Positions 1 to 8,788 of a stretch of 34,007 nt of DNA are shown one piece after another. The notes under the pieces are model-generated. The model saw only the letters and a program-made list of their open reading frames with translations, ran no database searches and had not been told where the DNA came from. The translations under genes were made by a program, and so were the position numbers. This stretch comes from JAZDMK01 sp043800975 (GTDB lineage: Bacteria; Bacteroidota; Bacteroidia; Bacteroidales; JAHJDW01). Position 1 is the first letter of the stretch. Each line of letters begins with the position of its first letter. Location: the NCBI GenBank assembly GCA_043800975.1, contig JAZDMK010000024.1, positions 1 to 34,007 of the forward strand. The letters run 5' to 3'.

Positions 1-1
1 T

Positions 2-544
2 GCTTCGGTTGCGGGTGCGTTTCCATCGGGGCAATCACCTCTTCGTCTGCGTTTGGAAGAAGTTAAATATGCAGTATCAGAAGGTGCCGATGAAATTGAC
101 ATGGTGATTTCACGCGGAAAATTTTTAGAAAATGATTTCCAATTTATTTTTGAAGAAGTTGCTCTTACGAAGCATGCATGCGGCAATGCACATTTAAAAG
201 TAATTCTTGAAACGGGTGAATTACAATCTTTAAAAAATATTTTAATTGCAAGCAGCTTGGCTATTGCAGCAGGAGCAGATTTCATAAAGACATCTACAGG
301 CAAAATGGGTATTGGCGCAACGCTACCAGCCGTTTTTGTAATGATGCAGGCTGTAAAAGATCATTTTGATATTACGGGGAAAAGAATTGGCATTAAGCCA
401 TCGGGCGGTGTTGCAGAATGTGACCAGGCGCTTGATTATTTATGCTTATTGCAAACAGTTTTGGGCGATGCCTGGCTGACGCCGGATTTATTTAGGTTTG
501 GCGCGAGCAGGTTGGCGGATCGAATAAATGAAGAATTAAATTAA
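2..544 (+). CDS. deoC: Deoxyribose-phosphate aldolase, 5' end missing
   Basis: DeoC cleaves 2-deoxyribose-5-phosphate to glyceraldehyde-3-phosphate and acetaldehyde in cytoplasmic deoxynucleoside catabolism. The frame is open from the left window edge, so the true start lies outside; the visible 180 residues are the C-terminal part of a protein usually near 220-260 residues. Family motifs are intact: SVAGAFPSG near the start, EIDMVI, the Schiff-base lysine in FIKTSTGK (codon at 287) and the second active-site lysine in GIKPSGG (codon at 395). A TTG at 53 is internal and not a start. The stop at 542-544 lies 33 bases before the next ATG, so deoC may be transcribed with the export genes, though nothing links the functions. 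Confidence 0.95.
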   Translation, partial: ASVAGAFPSGQSPLRLRLEEVKYAVSEGADEIDMVISRGKFLENDFQFIFEEVALTKHACGNAHLKVILETGELQSLKNILIASSLAIAAGADFIKTSTGKMGIGATLPAVFVMMQAVKDHFDITGKRIGIKPSGGVAECDQALDYLCLLQTVLGDAWLTPDLFRFGASRLADRINEELN

Positions 545-577
545 TTATAATTGAGTAATTTTTCTATAGTAAAGAGA

Positions 578-2152
578 ATGCAAAAAAGCCTTCTGTTATT
601 TGCGATATTTTTTATGTTGGGAAAAGTTTCCGGGCAACAAATTATTTTTCCTGAAGAAAGACTTTATCAAAATATTTTTGAGGCAGAAATTATCCGTGAA
701 AAGAAGGTTTTCCCATCCATCATCAGACCATTTGATAACATTGAATTGAAAGAATATAAGTTTTGTAAAGATTCAATAAAAAGAAAAACATGGGCTGGAC
801 GAAAGCTTTGGAATGAGAATTTTATTAAAAGTGAAAAAGACAATTTTAGAGTAAGCATAGATCCACAGCTTGACTTATCAATTGGCTCCGATGGAAAGAA
901 TCCTGATTATTATTTCAATACCCGAGGTGTGCTTGTTAATGGTGGTTATGGAGAAAAATTTCTTTTTAGCACGACATTTTATGAGACGCAGGCTGTTTTC
1001 CCGGGTTATATTCAGTCTTTTATTGATACGTTTCACGTAGTTCCTGGAGCTGGTATACCCAAAGCATTCAAAGTTGATGGAGCAGATTACTCACAGGCTA
1101 TGGGCAAAGTTTCATGGAGACCGATAAAGGAATTGAATTTTCAGTTAGGACAAGGGAAACTATTTATTGGAGATGGATACCGCTCTATGTTGTTGTCTGA
1201 TTTTTCAAATTCATTTACACATTTATCAGCGGGATTTCAAAAAGGAAAATTCAGATATAACATAATTTATGCAGCCTTTCCATTTGCACGAAATGAAGGA
1301 GATTATCTGAATGGTATGGATAAAAAATACGCAACGTTCCATATAGCATCATATGATATTACAAGAACAACACAACTGGTAGCTTTTGATGCCATGATTT
1401 GGAAAAGCAATATAGACAAAGCAAATGCAATCCAGTCCGCTTTTTTAAACCCAATTATTTTTACTCCTGCAATTTTCGAATCGACATTAAATGCTTCATC
1501 AAATGGTTTGTTTGGAATTTGCCTGCGTCAGCGCATTCAAAAGAATGTTATTTTTGGACAGTTATTGATAGATGATTACAGGATGCAGGGTACAACTTCA
1601 AATTTTCACAATCGTTATGCAGGTCAAATTGGATTTAAAATGTTTGATGCTTTTGGATTAAATAATCTTTTCATTTCATCAGAATTTAGTTTTGCAACAC
1701 CCTATTGTTATTCACATTCAGAAATAACATCGGGCTACTCAAATTTTAACCAATCGCTGGCCCATCCGCTCGGAGCAAACTTTAAGGAAGTTGTTTTTCG
1801 CTTAAGCTACATAATACGTAGGTTTTACGCGGATGCTACACTGATTTATTACATTAAGGGATTGGATTCGGATAATACAAGCTGGGGTGGAAACCTTATG
1901 GTTAGTGATTTTCAATCGGCAACATCAATTACTTCTGGGAGCTATTCTGAAAATTCGATCGCTCAGGGAGAAAAAACAACAGTATTTTATCCGGATGTGA
2001 AAATAGGCTATTTGTTCAATAAAATAAGTGGTTTCAGAATACAGATGCAAGCTGCTTACAGGCATGAAAGTCAAAAAGAATCTAAAAAAGGTAACTTAAT
2101 GATCATGATTGGCGTAAAAACCACTCTGCCCAATCATTCAACGGATTTTTAG
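578..2152 (+). CDS. Outer-membrane beta-barrel protein, Wzi/RemB-like
   Basis: A 524-residue exported protein. I chose ATG 578 over an in-frame TTG at 551 because it begins directly with a signal peptide (MQKSLLLFAIFFMLGKVSG, cleavage before QQ). The rest alternates short aromatic and polar strands (for example FRYNIIYAAF, FRLSYIIRRFYADATLIYYI), ends in a strand-rich region and has no other membrane helix, as expected for an outer-membrane barrel. The GQGKLFIGDGYRSMLLSD region resembles the capsule-assembly Wzi / gliding-associated RemB group in Bacteroidota. That assignment is by memory of the family and by context: Wza- and Wzc-like genes follow at once. A role in holding or assembling surface polysaccharide is inferred; a general porin is the alternative. 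Confidence 0.6.
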   Translation: MQKSLLLFAIFFMLGKVSGQQIIFPEERLYQNIFEAEIIREKKVFPSIIRPFDNIELKEYKFCKDSIKRKTWAGRKLWNENFIKSEKDNFRVSIDPQLDLSIGSDGKNPDYYFNTRGVLVNGGYGEKFLFSTTFYETQAVFPGYIQSFIDTFHVVPGAGIPKAFKVDGADYSQAMGKVSWRPIKELNFQLGQGKLFIGDGYRSMLLSDFSNSFTHLSAGFQKGKFRYNIIYAAFPFARNEGDYLNGMDKKYATFHIASYDITRTTQLVAFDAMIWKSNIDKANAIQSAFLNPIIFTPAIFESTLNASSNGLFGICLRQRIQKNVIFGQLLIDDYRMQGTTSNFHNRYAGQIGFKMFDAFGLNNLFISSEFSFATPYCYSHSEITSGYSNFNQSLAHPLGANFKEVVFRLSYIIRRFYADATLIYYIKGLDSDNTSWGGNLMVSDFQSATSITSGSYSENSIAQGEKTTVFYPDVKIGYLFNKISGFRIQMQAAYRHESQKESKKGNLMIMIGVKTTLPNHSTDF

Positions 2153-2178
2153 GCAGGAATTTCTTAATAATTTGAAAA

Positions 2179-2952
2179 ATGAAATTTTGTTCAATGTATA
2201 AAATCCTTTTTATTGCGGTTGTTATCATTTTTTCATCTTGCACTCCACTTAAAAAATTAAAATATTTGCAAGATTATGATAGCAAAGTAAGTAATAAAGA
2301 TACTGTTACAAATAAGATTCCTGAATACAAAGTTCGCTCAGGGGATATCTTATATTTAAAAATTCTTGGTCTCGATGAAAAGACGTTTAGTTTTTTTAAT
2401 ACTCAGGAAATAGGGTATGGTGGTTATAACAACATTACAGTATATCTTAATAGTTTTTCTGTAACTGATTCTGGATTTATTAATATTCCAGTCATAGGTC
2501 AGATTTTTATAAAAGATAATACAATTTTAGAGATTCAGAAAAAAATTCAACTGGCATTAGATACTTATATCACACAGGGAACTGCAATTGTCAGGCTTGC
2601 GAATTTTAATATTTCTGTTTTGGGGGAAGTAAACAAACCTGGCTCTTTTACTGTATATGATGATAAAATTACAATTTTTCAGGCACTCGGATTGGCGGGT
2701 GATATGACTGTTTATGGAAACAGAGAAAAAGTTACCATAATAAGAAATACAACCAAAGGAATAACTGTTAATTATTTTAATGTAAATAAAAAGGATATTA
2801 TAAAATCGGAGTTCTATTATATTTATCCCAGCGACATTATTTATATTGAACCATTAAAAACAAAAACATATGGTTTTGCGACATTCCCTATAGCAACAAT
2901 TTTAACTGCTATTTCAACTCTTATTCTTACATTAAATTATATCTCGAAATAA
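2179..2952 (+). CDS. Wza-like polysaccharide export lipoprotein
   Basis: Outer-membrane polysaccharide export protein of the Wza/BexD type, 257 residues, shorter than Wza (about 380). The N-terminus is a lipoprotein signal with lipobox FSSC and lipidated Cys21. The poly_export domain starts at YKVRSGDILYLKILG (about residues 50-64), and a single SLBB-type domain follows (SVLGEVNKPGSFTVYDD, then IFQALGLAGD). A hydrophobic segment near the end (FPIATILTAISTLILTL) probably serves as the C-terminal transmembrane helix or barrel element. A second ATG at 2194 is possible. The stop lies one base before the GTG of the Wzc-like gene, so the two are very likely translated from one mRNA and work as the outer and inner parts of one export machine. 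Confidence 0.88.
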   Translation: MKFCSMYKILFIAVVIIFSSCTPLKKLKYLQDYDSKVSNKDTVTNKIPEYKVRSGDILYLKILGLDEKTFSFFNTQEIGYGGYNNITVYLNSFSVTDSGFINIPVIGQIFIKDNTILEIQKKIQLALDTYITQGTAIVRLANFNISVLGEVNKPGSFTVYDDKITIFQALGLAGDMTVYGNREKVTIIRNTTKGITVNYFNVNKKDIIKSEFYYIYPSDIIYIEPLKTKTYGFATFPIATILTAISTLILTLNYISK

Positions 2953-2953
2953 A

Positions 2954-5440
2954 GTGGATGAAAAGAAAAATTTTGGCAAGGAGGAGAATCCCGATCTGAA
3001 GATCGTTCTTCAGAAGATTGTAGTACATTGGCATTATTTTATAATAACGTTATTGTGGGCTTTGTTAATAGCTTTTTTATTCAATCGATATACAAAACCA
3101 ATTTATAAAGCCTCCGCTACAATTCTTATTCAGGATGATAAGAAGAAGTCCAGAAATACACCTGAAAACTTTATGGGGGATCTTAAACTTTTTTCTCAAC
3201 AAAAAAATCTTGAAAATGAAATAGGAATATTGAAATCCTTTTCGATTACGAATAATGTAATAAGACGACTTGATTTTTTCGTTTCATATTACAGAGAAGC
3301 AAAAGTTAGAACTTATGAATTGTATAAAGACAACCCATTTATTGTTTTATTCGACTCAATACATTCACAACCGATAGGGCTTAATTTCAAGGTAACTGCA
3401 TTGCCAAACGAGCGGTTTAAAGTAGATGCCGTCGGCGAAAAAGTTGTTCCCTATAATTACCAGACCGAAAAATTTGACGGACCTCCTACTGATATTGCTT
3501 TTGAAAAAATTGTTGGCTGGTTTGAGGAAATTAAAACGGATTACTTTAGTTTTAAGTTAATTCCTAATACAGACTATAAAGTAAATAGTATAATGGGAAT
3601 GAATTTCTCTTTTAATTTTAATACAATTGAGCAGCTAACAGCACAGTATCTGGGAGGGCTTGATGTTAAACCAATCAATGAAGATGCATCTATCGTCACA
3701 ATGTCTGCACAGGGGACGAACGATAAAAAAATTATTGACTTTCTGAATGAGCTTTCACTTTTGTATTTGCAGCAAAATTTAAATGAGAAAAATGAAATCG
3801 CTTTAAGAACAATTAACTTTATTGATAGTGAACTTGAGGGAGTTTCTGACTCATTGGTACAAACAGAAAGCCAACTTCAGAATTTTCGTTCAGAAAATAA
3901 AATAATGGATTTGTCGTTTCAATCTCAAAAATATTTTGAAAGCATTCGCGATCTTGAAAAAGAAAGGGCTGCATTAATAGTACAATCAAAGTATTTCGAG
4001 TATTTGCGCGATTACGTTAAGAAGAATAATGATTTGAATGAATTGATTTCGCCCTCTACAATGGGAATAGAAGATGTCGCACTTGCGAATTCAATACTGA
4101 CTTTGTCAAGATTAAATGCCGAACGAATAGCACTTGGAAATAAAGCAAAGCAAAAAAACCCATATTTAATTTCGCTAGAAGCAAGTATTGAAAATACTAA
4201 GAACGAATTAGTAGAAAATGTTAAAAGCCTTATTGGAACAAATCAATTAGCAATTGCGAATATTGATAATCGTATACGTGTTTTTGAAGGAGAATTTGGG
4301 AAATTGCCTAAAACGGAAAGAGAGCTTGTTGGTATTCAACGAAAATTTAAATTGAATGATGATATCTATACATATCTTTTACAAAAACGATCAGAAGCGG
4401 CCATTGCAAAAGCTTCTAATATGCCAGACAATAAAGTTATAGATTCTGCCAGATTAGGCGGCGTTGTTTCACCAAATAAAAGTTTAAATTATATCATTGC
4501 AATTATTCTCGGACTATTACTACCAGCTGTATTCATTTACCTGAAAGATTATTTTAATAACAAAATTCTTGAAAAGAAAGATATTGAGCAAGTCTCTTCT
4601 TTCCCTGTTTCGGGGCTCATCCCACATAGCGAAAAGCAGGGAATGTTTATGGTATCACATTCTCCTAAATCTATTATTTCTGAATCTTTCAGAGCTGTAC
4701 GTACCAATCTGCAGTTTTTTACGCAGGGGAAAGAGCACCAGGTAATACTTCTCTCATCAGCTTTGAGTGGCGAAGGGAAAACATTCTGTTCTATTAATAT
4801 TGCATCAATTTTTTCACTATTTGAGAAAAAAACTTTGTTGATAGGTTTTGACTTACGTAAACCAAAGGTTCATCAGGATTTTAAATTGAATAACGAAGTC
4901 GGGCTTACAACCTATCTTATTAATAAATCTTCTCTGGATGACATCATTCAGAAAACGGATAATCCTAATCTTGATATCATTACATCCGGTCCTGTTCCAC
5001 CAAATCCGGCTGAATTAATTGCTATGCAGAAGACAATGGACATGATGGATGAATTAAAAAAACGTTACGATTTCATTTTCCTTGATACCTCTCCGATAGG
5101 TCTGGTTTCTGATGCCTATTTACTGATGAGATACGCAGATGCTAACATCTTTATAGTTCGCCATAACTATACCCATAAGAAAGTATTTGCTTCGATGATC
5201 AGTGAGCTGGAAAAAACGGATATTAAAAATATTTCTGTGCTGATCAATGATGTCAAAGTAAGAAATTCCACCTATGGCTACCGTTACGGAAGTCAATACG
5301 GTTATGGTTATGGCTATGGTTACGGTTATGGCTATGGTTACGGTTATGGCTATGGAAGCGGTTATTTTGAAAATGATAACCAAAAGAAACAATCTTTCTT
5401 CAGTCGTTTATTTGGCAGCAAAAAATCTAACAATACCTAA
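2954..5440 (+). CDS. Wzc-like tyrosine autokinase / chain-length determinant
   Basis: Inner-membrane polysaccharide co-polymerase with a cytoplasmic BY-kinase, 828 residues, GTG start one base after the previous stop. Order: first membrane helix about 28-44; Wzz domain with a long periplasmic part and coiled coil about 280-480; PNKS motif and second helix about 511-531; kinase from about 575. Kinase motifs are visible: Walker A SALSGEGKT (602-610), Walker A' LLIGFDLRKPK (628-638) and Walker B FIFLDTSP (707-714). The C-terminal tail has 14 tyrosines within residues 774-804, mostly as ten consecutive Tyr-Gly pairs, the expected autophosphorylation cluster. No Wzb-like phosphatase or glycosyltransferase lies in the window. 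Confidence 0.92.
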   Translation: MDEKKNFGKEENPDLKIVLQKIVVHWHYFIITLLWALLIAFLFNRYTKPIYKASATILIQDDKKKSRNTPENFMGDLKLFSQQKNLENEIGILKSFSITNNVIRRLDFFVSYYREAKVRTYELYKDNPFIVLFDSIHSQPIGLNFKVTALPNERFKVDAVGEKVVPYNYQTEKFDGPPTDIAFEKIVGWFEEIKTDYFSFKLIPNTDYKVNSIMGMNFSFNFNTIEQLTAQYLGGLDVKPINEDASIVTMSAQGTNDKKIIDFLNELSLLYLQQNLNEKNEIALRTINFIDSELEGVSDSLVQTESQLQNFRSENKIMDLSFQSQKYFESIRDLEKERAALIVQSKYFEYLRDYVKKNNDLNELISPSTMGIEDVALANSILTLSRLNAERIALGNKAKQKNPYLISLEASIENTKNELVENVKSLIGTNQLAIANIDNRIRVFEGEFGKLPKTERELVGIQRKFKLNDDIYTYLLQKRSEAAIAKASNMPDNKVIDSARLGGVVSPNKSLNYIIAIILGLLLPAVFIYLKDYFNNKILEKKDIEQVSSFPVSGLIPHSEKQGMFMVSHSPKSIISESFRAVRTNLQFFTQGKEHQVILLSSALSGEGKTFCSINIASIFSLFEKKTLLIGFDLRKPKVHQDFKLNNEVGLTTYLINKSSLDDIIQKTDNPNLDIITSGPVPPNPAELIAMQKTMDMMDELKKRYDFIFLDTSPIGLVSDAYLLMRYADANIFIVRHNYTHKKVFASMISELEKTDIKNISVLINDVKVRNSTYGYRYGSQYGYGYGYGYGYGYGYGYGYGSGYFENDNQKKQSFFSRLFGSKKSNNT
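5297..5356 (+). repeat. Gly-Tyr-coding tandem repeat in the Wzc-like tail
   Basis: Ten Tyr-Gly codon pairs in a row. At DNA level there is an 18-base unit (GGTTATGGCTATGGTTAC) with exact copies at 5306-5323 and 5324-5341 and a partial third copy at 5342-5353. Both the 6-base sub-unit and the 18-base unit are multiples of three, so gain or loss of copies would change tail length without breaking the frame. Confidence 0.9.
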
Positions 5441-5473
5441 GGATTTTAATGCTATCTTAGCAAAAATTTCTTT

Positions 5474-8071
5474 ATGCTCCGCTGGCTGAAATACAGTCTT
5501 GTTCTTGTTTTCCTTTTACAGGCTATTGCTGCATTTGCTACGCACAATCGGGCTGGCGAAATTACCTATGAATGGCTGGGTGGATACACTTACCGCATAA
5601 AAATTATCACTTACACTTACACGCCCAGTTTGGCGGATCGCCCTGAATTGCCAATCTCCTGGGGTGATAATACCTATGACACCATACCCAGGATAGAAGA
5701 GTATGTATATCCCAATAATCCTGATATTAAGAGAAACAAATATGAAGGAGTGCATACTTATCCTGGTGCTTCATCCTATACAATTTCTCTGGAGGACCCA
5801 AATCGAAATGCGGGGATTATGAATATCCCTAATTCTGTTAATATTCCTTTTTATATTGAAACAACTCTGGTCATTAATCCCTTTTTAGGCGGAAATAATT
5901 CACCCCAACTTTTATACCCACCTATTGATAATGCTTGTGTTGGTAAAATTTTTCTTCATAACCCTGCTGCATATGATATAGATGGTGATAGTCTTGCTTA
6001 TCAATTAACAGTGTGCCGGGGAGAATCGGGCTTGAATATCCCGGGATTTACTCAACCTCCTTCTGTAAATTCCTTCAGTTTGGATCCCCTTACCGGAACC
6101 TTGACATGGGATTATCCGCCTGTTCAGGGTGAATATAATGTTGCATTTTTTATTATTGAATACCGCCACGGAATTGAAATAGGTAGAATTACAAGGGACA
6201 TGCAAATAACGGTTGTTGCTTGTGACAACAATCCGCCCGTGATACAGGATATTCAGGACACTTGTGTTGTTGCCGGGACTCTCATTCAAAAAACCATTTA
6301 CGCTTCTGATCCGGATGAGAATAACGGTGTCTATGATAATGTAACGCTTACAGCTTCTGGCGGCCCGCTTCAATTAACCATAAGCCCGGCTACATTCACA
6401 CAACCTGCTACAGGAAATGGTAACGTTAGTTCTCCGTTTGCATGGCAAACGGTGTGCGATCACGTTAGGAAAAGCCCGTATACCATGGTTTTCAAAGCGG
6501 CTGATAATGGAGTTCCTGTCAATCTGGTTGATATTGAAACGTATAATATTACAGTAGTCGGTCCCTCTCCGAAATTTCTGAAAGCCACACCCAGTGGGAA
6601 TACCATACACCTTCAGTGGGCTCCGTATTCTTGTCCTAATGCAGTGAAATTTCAGATATGGCGGCACAATGGCTATACTGGCTTCATTCCAGATCCCTGT
6701 GAAACAGGGGTTCCTGCATACACTGGTTATGTTTTAATTGGGGAAAATGCAACCATTAATGACACAACTTTTGTTGATGATAACAATGGCGCAGGACTTA
6801 TTCAGGGAATTGATTACTGCTATATGGTGACAGCTGTTTTCCCAGATGGTGCTGAAAGTTATGCCTCGCTGGAAGCCTGTGCGATTCTTGTGAAAGATGT
6901 TCCGGTAATTACCAACGTAAGTATTCGTAATACCGATCAGATAAATGGTTCTGTTTATATTGCCTGGTCGAAGCCTACAGAACTGGATACGATTCAAAAT
7001 CCACCACCATATAAGTATTACATTTATCGTTCACCCGATTTTGTTGGATCTGCATTGGTTTTGCGGGATTCACTTTTTGGAATCAACGATACAATATACA
7101 TTGACACACTTTTAAATACAAAAGACAACCCGCTTTCATACAGGGTTGACTTGTATAGCAACGGTTTATTTGCAGGCTCTGCTAATATTGCATCATCCGT
7201 GTTTCTTTCATTAACGCCTTCCGACAATCAACTTAAGTTGACCTGGAGTGAAGACGTGCCATGGTCAAACACACTTTACACTATTTTCAGATATAACAAT
7301 ACCACACTTCTCTTCGATTCAATCGGGCAAACGAACCAGCAAACCTTTGCCGATACGGGTTTGATAAATCATGTCAATTATTGTTATAAGGTGAAAAGCA
7401 TTGGAGCATACTCTGCCGGCGGCTTTATTGATCCGATAATAAATTTTTCCCAGATAGCCTGTGGAGAACCTTTTGATAATGTTGCGCCATGCCCACCTCT
7501 ATTATCTGTTACTCCAGATTGTTTCCGCATTGAAAATCTATTGCAGTGGAATAATCCCAACCACAGTTGCGCAGATGATGTAGTATCATATCAGATTTAT
7601 TACTCGCCAGAGAATTCGGGTCAGTATGAGTTGCTAGTGACTATTAATAGTGTAACTGATACTAGCTTCCTTCATAACGGTATGCAAACCATTGCCGGTT
7701 GTTATTTTATTGCAGCGCTTGACTCCGTTCAAAACGTAAGTTTGCCGAGCAACACAGTGTGTGTTAATATTGATAGCTGTGACCTTTACCACTTACCAAA
7801 TGTTTTCACTCCGAATGGTGATGGTGCGAATGATTTATTTATTCCGTTCCCTTATAATTTTGTTGAGAGAATCGATCTGATTATTTTCAACCGCTGGGGA
7901 AATGAGGTTTTCAGAACCAAAAATCCGGATATTAATTGGGATGGAACCAGCAGCCAGACTGGGCAAATATGCCCCGATGGTGTTTATTATTACATTTGTG
8001 ATGTGTATGAATTTCGTCTGGAAGGTACGCAAAAGCGCAGTCTGAAAGGATTTGTGCATATTATACGTTAA
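5474..8071 (+). CDS. Surface protein with T9SS type B (gliding motility-associated) C-terminal domain
   Basis: An 865-residue secreted protein. The signal peptide is MLRWLKYSLVLVFLLQAIAAFA. Next comes the N-terminal block typical of Bacteroidota proteins of this class (HNRAGEITYEWLGGYTYRIKI), cadherin-like material with the calcium-type DIDGDSLAYQL motif, and several fibronectin-III-like segments between about residues 350 and 765. The C-terminal about 93 residues are the CHU_C / type B sorting domain: LPNVFTPNGDGANDLF, IFNRWGNEVF, W.G, CPDGVYYY. It should cross the outer membrane through the T9SS and sit on or leave the cell surface. It lies 33 bases after the kinase gene and 12 before ribE. 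No enzymatic motif is seen; an adhesin or matrix role is an inference. Confidence 0.88.
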   Translation: MLRWLKYSLVLVFLLQAIAAFATHNRAGEITYEWLGGYTYRIKIITYTYTPSLADRPELPISWGDNTYDTIPRIEEYVYPNNPDIKRNKYEGVHTYPGASSYTISLEDPNRNAGIMNIPNSVNIPFYIETTLVINPFLGGNNSPQLLYPPIDNACVGKIFLHNPAAYDIDGDSLAYQLTVCRGESGLNIPGFTQPPSVNSFSLDPLTGTLTWDYPPVQGEYNVAFFIIEYRHGIEIGRITRDMQITVVACDNNPPVIQDIQDTCVVAGTLIQKTIYASDPDENNGVYDNVTLTASGGPLQLTISPATFTQPATGNGNVSSPFAWQTVCDHVRKSPYTMVFKAADNGVPVNLVDIETYNITVVGPSPKFLKATPSGNTIHLQWAPYSCPNAVKFQIWRHNGYTGFIPDPCETGVPAYTGYVLIGENATINDTTFVDDNNGAGLIQGIDYCYMVTAVFPDGAESYASLEACAILVKDVPVITNVSIRNTDQINGSVYIAWSKPTELDTIQNPPPYKYYIYRSPDFVGSALVLRDSLFGINDTIYIDTLLNTKDNPLSYRVDLYSNGLFAGSANIASSVFLSLTPSDNQLKLTWSEDVPWSNTLYTIFRYNNTTLLFDSIGQTNQQTFADTGLINHVNYCYKVKSIGAYSAGGFIDPIINFSQIACGEPFDNVAPCPPLLSVTPDCFRIENLLQWNNPNHSCADDVVSYQIYYSPENSGQYELLVTINSVTDTSFLHNGMQTIAGCYFIAALDSVQNVSLPSNTVCVNIDSCDLYHLPNVFTPNGDGANDLFIPFPYNFVERIDLIIFNRWGNEVFRTKNPDINWDGTSSQTGQICPDGVYYYICDVYEFRLEGTQKRSLKGFVHIIR

Positions 8072-8083
8072 AATTAAAATTTT

Positions 8084-8713
8084 ATGTTTACAGGAATCGT
8101 AGAAGACATGGGCACCGTAGTAAAAATGGTGAAAGAAAAATCAAACTTCCATTTTACAATTCAGGCCAGAATAGGTAAAGAGTTGAAAATCGATCAGAGT
8201 GTTTGCCACAATGGTGTTTGCCTTACAACTGTGAAGGTTGATAAAAAGAAAAGTCAGTATGTTGTAACAGCTATTAAGGAAACACTTGAAAAATCAAGCC
8301 TTGGTATTTTAAAACCCGGTTCAAAAGTTAACCTTGAGCGTTCCATGAGAATGGATGGCTTTGTTGACGGACATATTGTCCAGGGTCACGTTGATCAGAC
8401 GGCTGAATGTGTTTCCGTGAAAGAGACTGATGGTAGCTGGTTGTACAAGTTCAAATATGACCCCAAAAAAGGTCATTATACCGTTAGTAAAGGTTCCATT
8501 TCAGTTGATGGCGTAAGTCTTACTGTAGTTGACTCTGAACCCAATTACTTTTCGGTTGCCATCATTCCATTTACATATGATAACACCATTTTCCATCAGT
8601 ATAAAAAAGGATCTGTTGTAAATATCGAATTTGATGTGATCGGGAAATATGTTGCCCGCTTGTTGGAGCTGCACCTAGGGAAAGAAAAGAAATCAAAAAA
8701 GAAGAAAAAATAA
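8084..8713 (+). CDS. ribE: Riboflavin synthase, alpha subunit
   Basis: Catalyses dismutation of two 6,7-dimethyl-8-ribityllumazine molecules to riboflavin in the cytoplasm. At 209 residues it has the usual size and two lumazine-binding halves: the hallmark start MFTGIVEDMGTV, and the second half with GFVDGHIVQGHVDQTAE around residues 92-108 and GVSLTVV near 147. The extreme C-terminus is a lysine-rich tail (KEKKSKKKKK), which looks like a lineage-specific extension. I see no FMN riboswitch in the 12-base gap upstream, so expression probably comes from readthrough of the surface-protein gene or a promoter inside it. It supplies flavin that the triple-FMN protein at 13910 would need, but nothing ties their regulation. 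Confidence 0.95.
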   Translation: MFTGIVEDMGTVVKMVKEKSNFHFTIQARIGKELKIDQSVCHNGVCLTTVKVDKKKSQYVVTAIKETLEKSSLGILKPGSKVNLERSMRMDGFVDGHIVQGHVDQTAECVSVKETDGSWLYKFKYDPKKGHYTVSKGSISVDGVSLTVVDSEPNYFSVAIIPFTYDNTIFHQYKKGSVVNIEFDVIGKYVARLLELHLGKEKKSKKKKK

Positions 8714-8751
8714 AATCGAAATCATTTGCCAATTGTGATCTTTGATAACGA

Positions 8752-8783
8752 TTGCAATGGTTTTGAATAATATCGTACCTTTG
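8752..8783 (+). promoter_or_regulatory. lepA promoter, Bacteroidota -33/-7 type
   Basis: TTG at 8752-8754, 21 bases, then TACCTTTG at 8776-8783, an exact match to TAnnTTTG. The start codon of lepA is only five bases beyond the -7 box, so the transcript should begin at or next to the GTG. Confidence 0.6.
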
Positions 8784-8788
8784 CACCC

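Noticed and set aside
5297..5356. Short direct repeats as a possible CRISPR or binding-site array
   Set aside because: No spacers; the repeats are contiguous, in frame and code for the kinase tail.
5120..5489. ORFs on both strands over the Gly-Tyr repeat (Ile/Thr/Val-rich on minus, Met/Val/Ala-rich on plus)
   Set aside because: They arise because a low-complexity 6-base repeat is open in several frames; the Wzc-like frame has the full domain structure.
8072..8083. FMN riboswitch upstream of riboflavin synthase
   Set aside because: Only 12 bases separate the genes and no aptamer-like structure is visible in the sequence before it.
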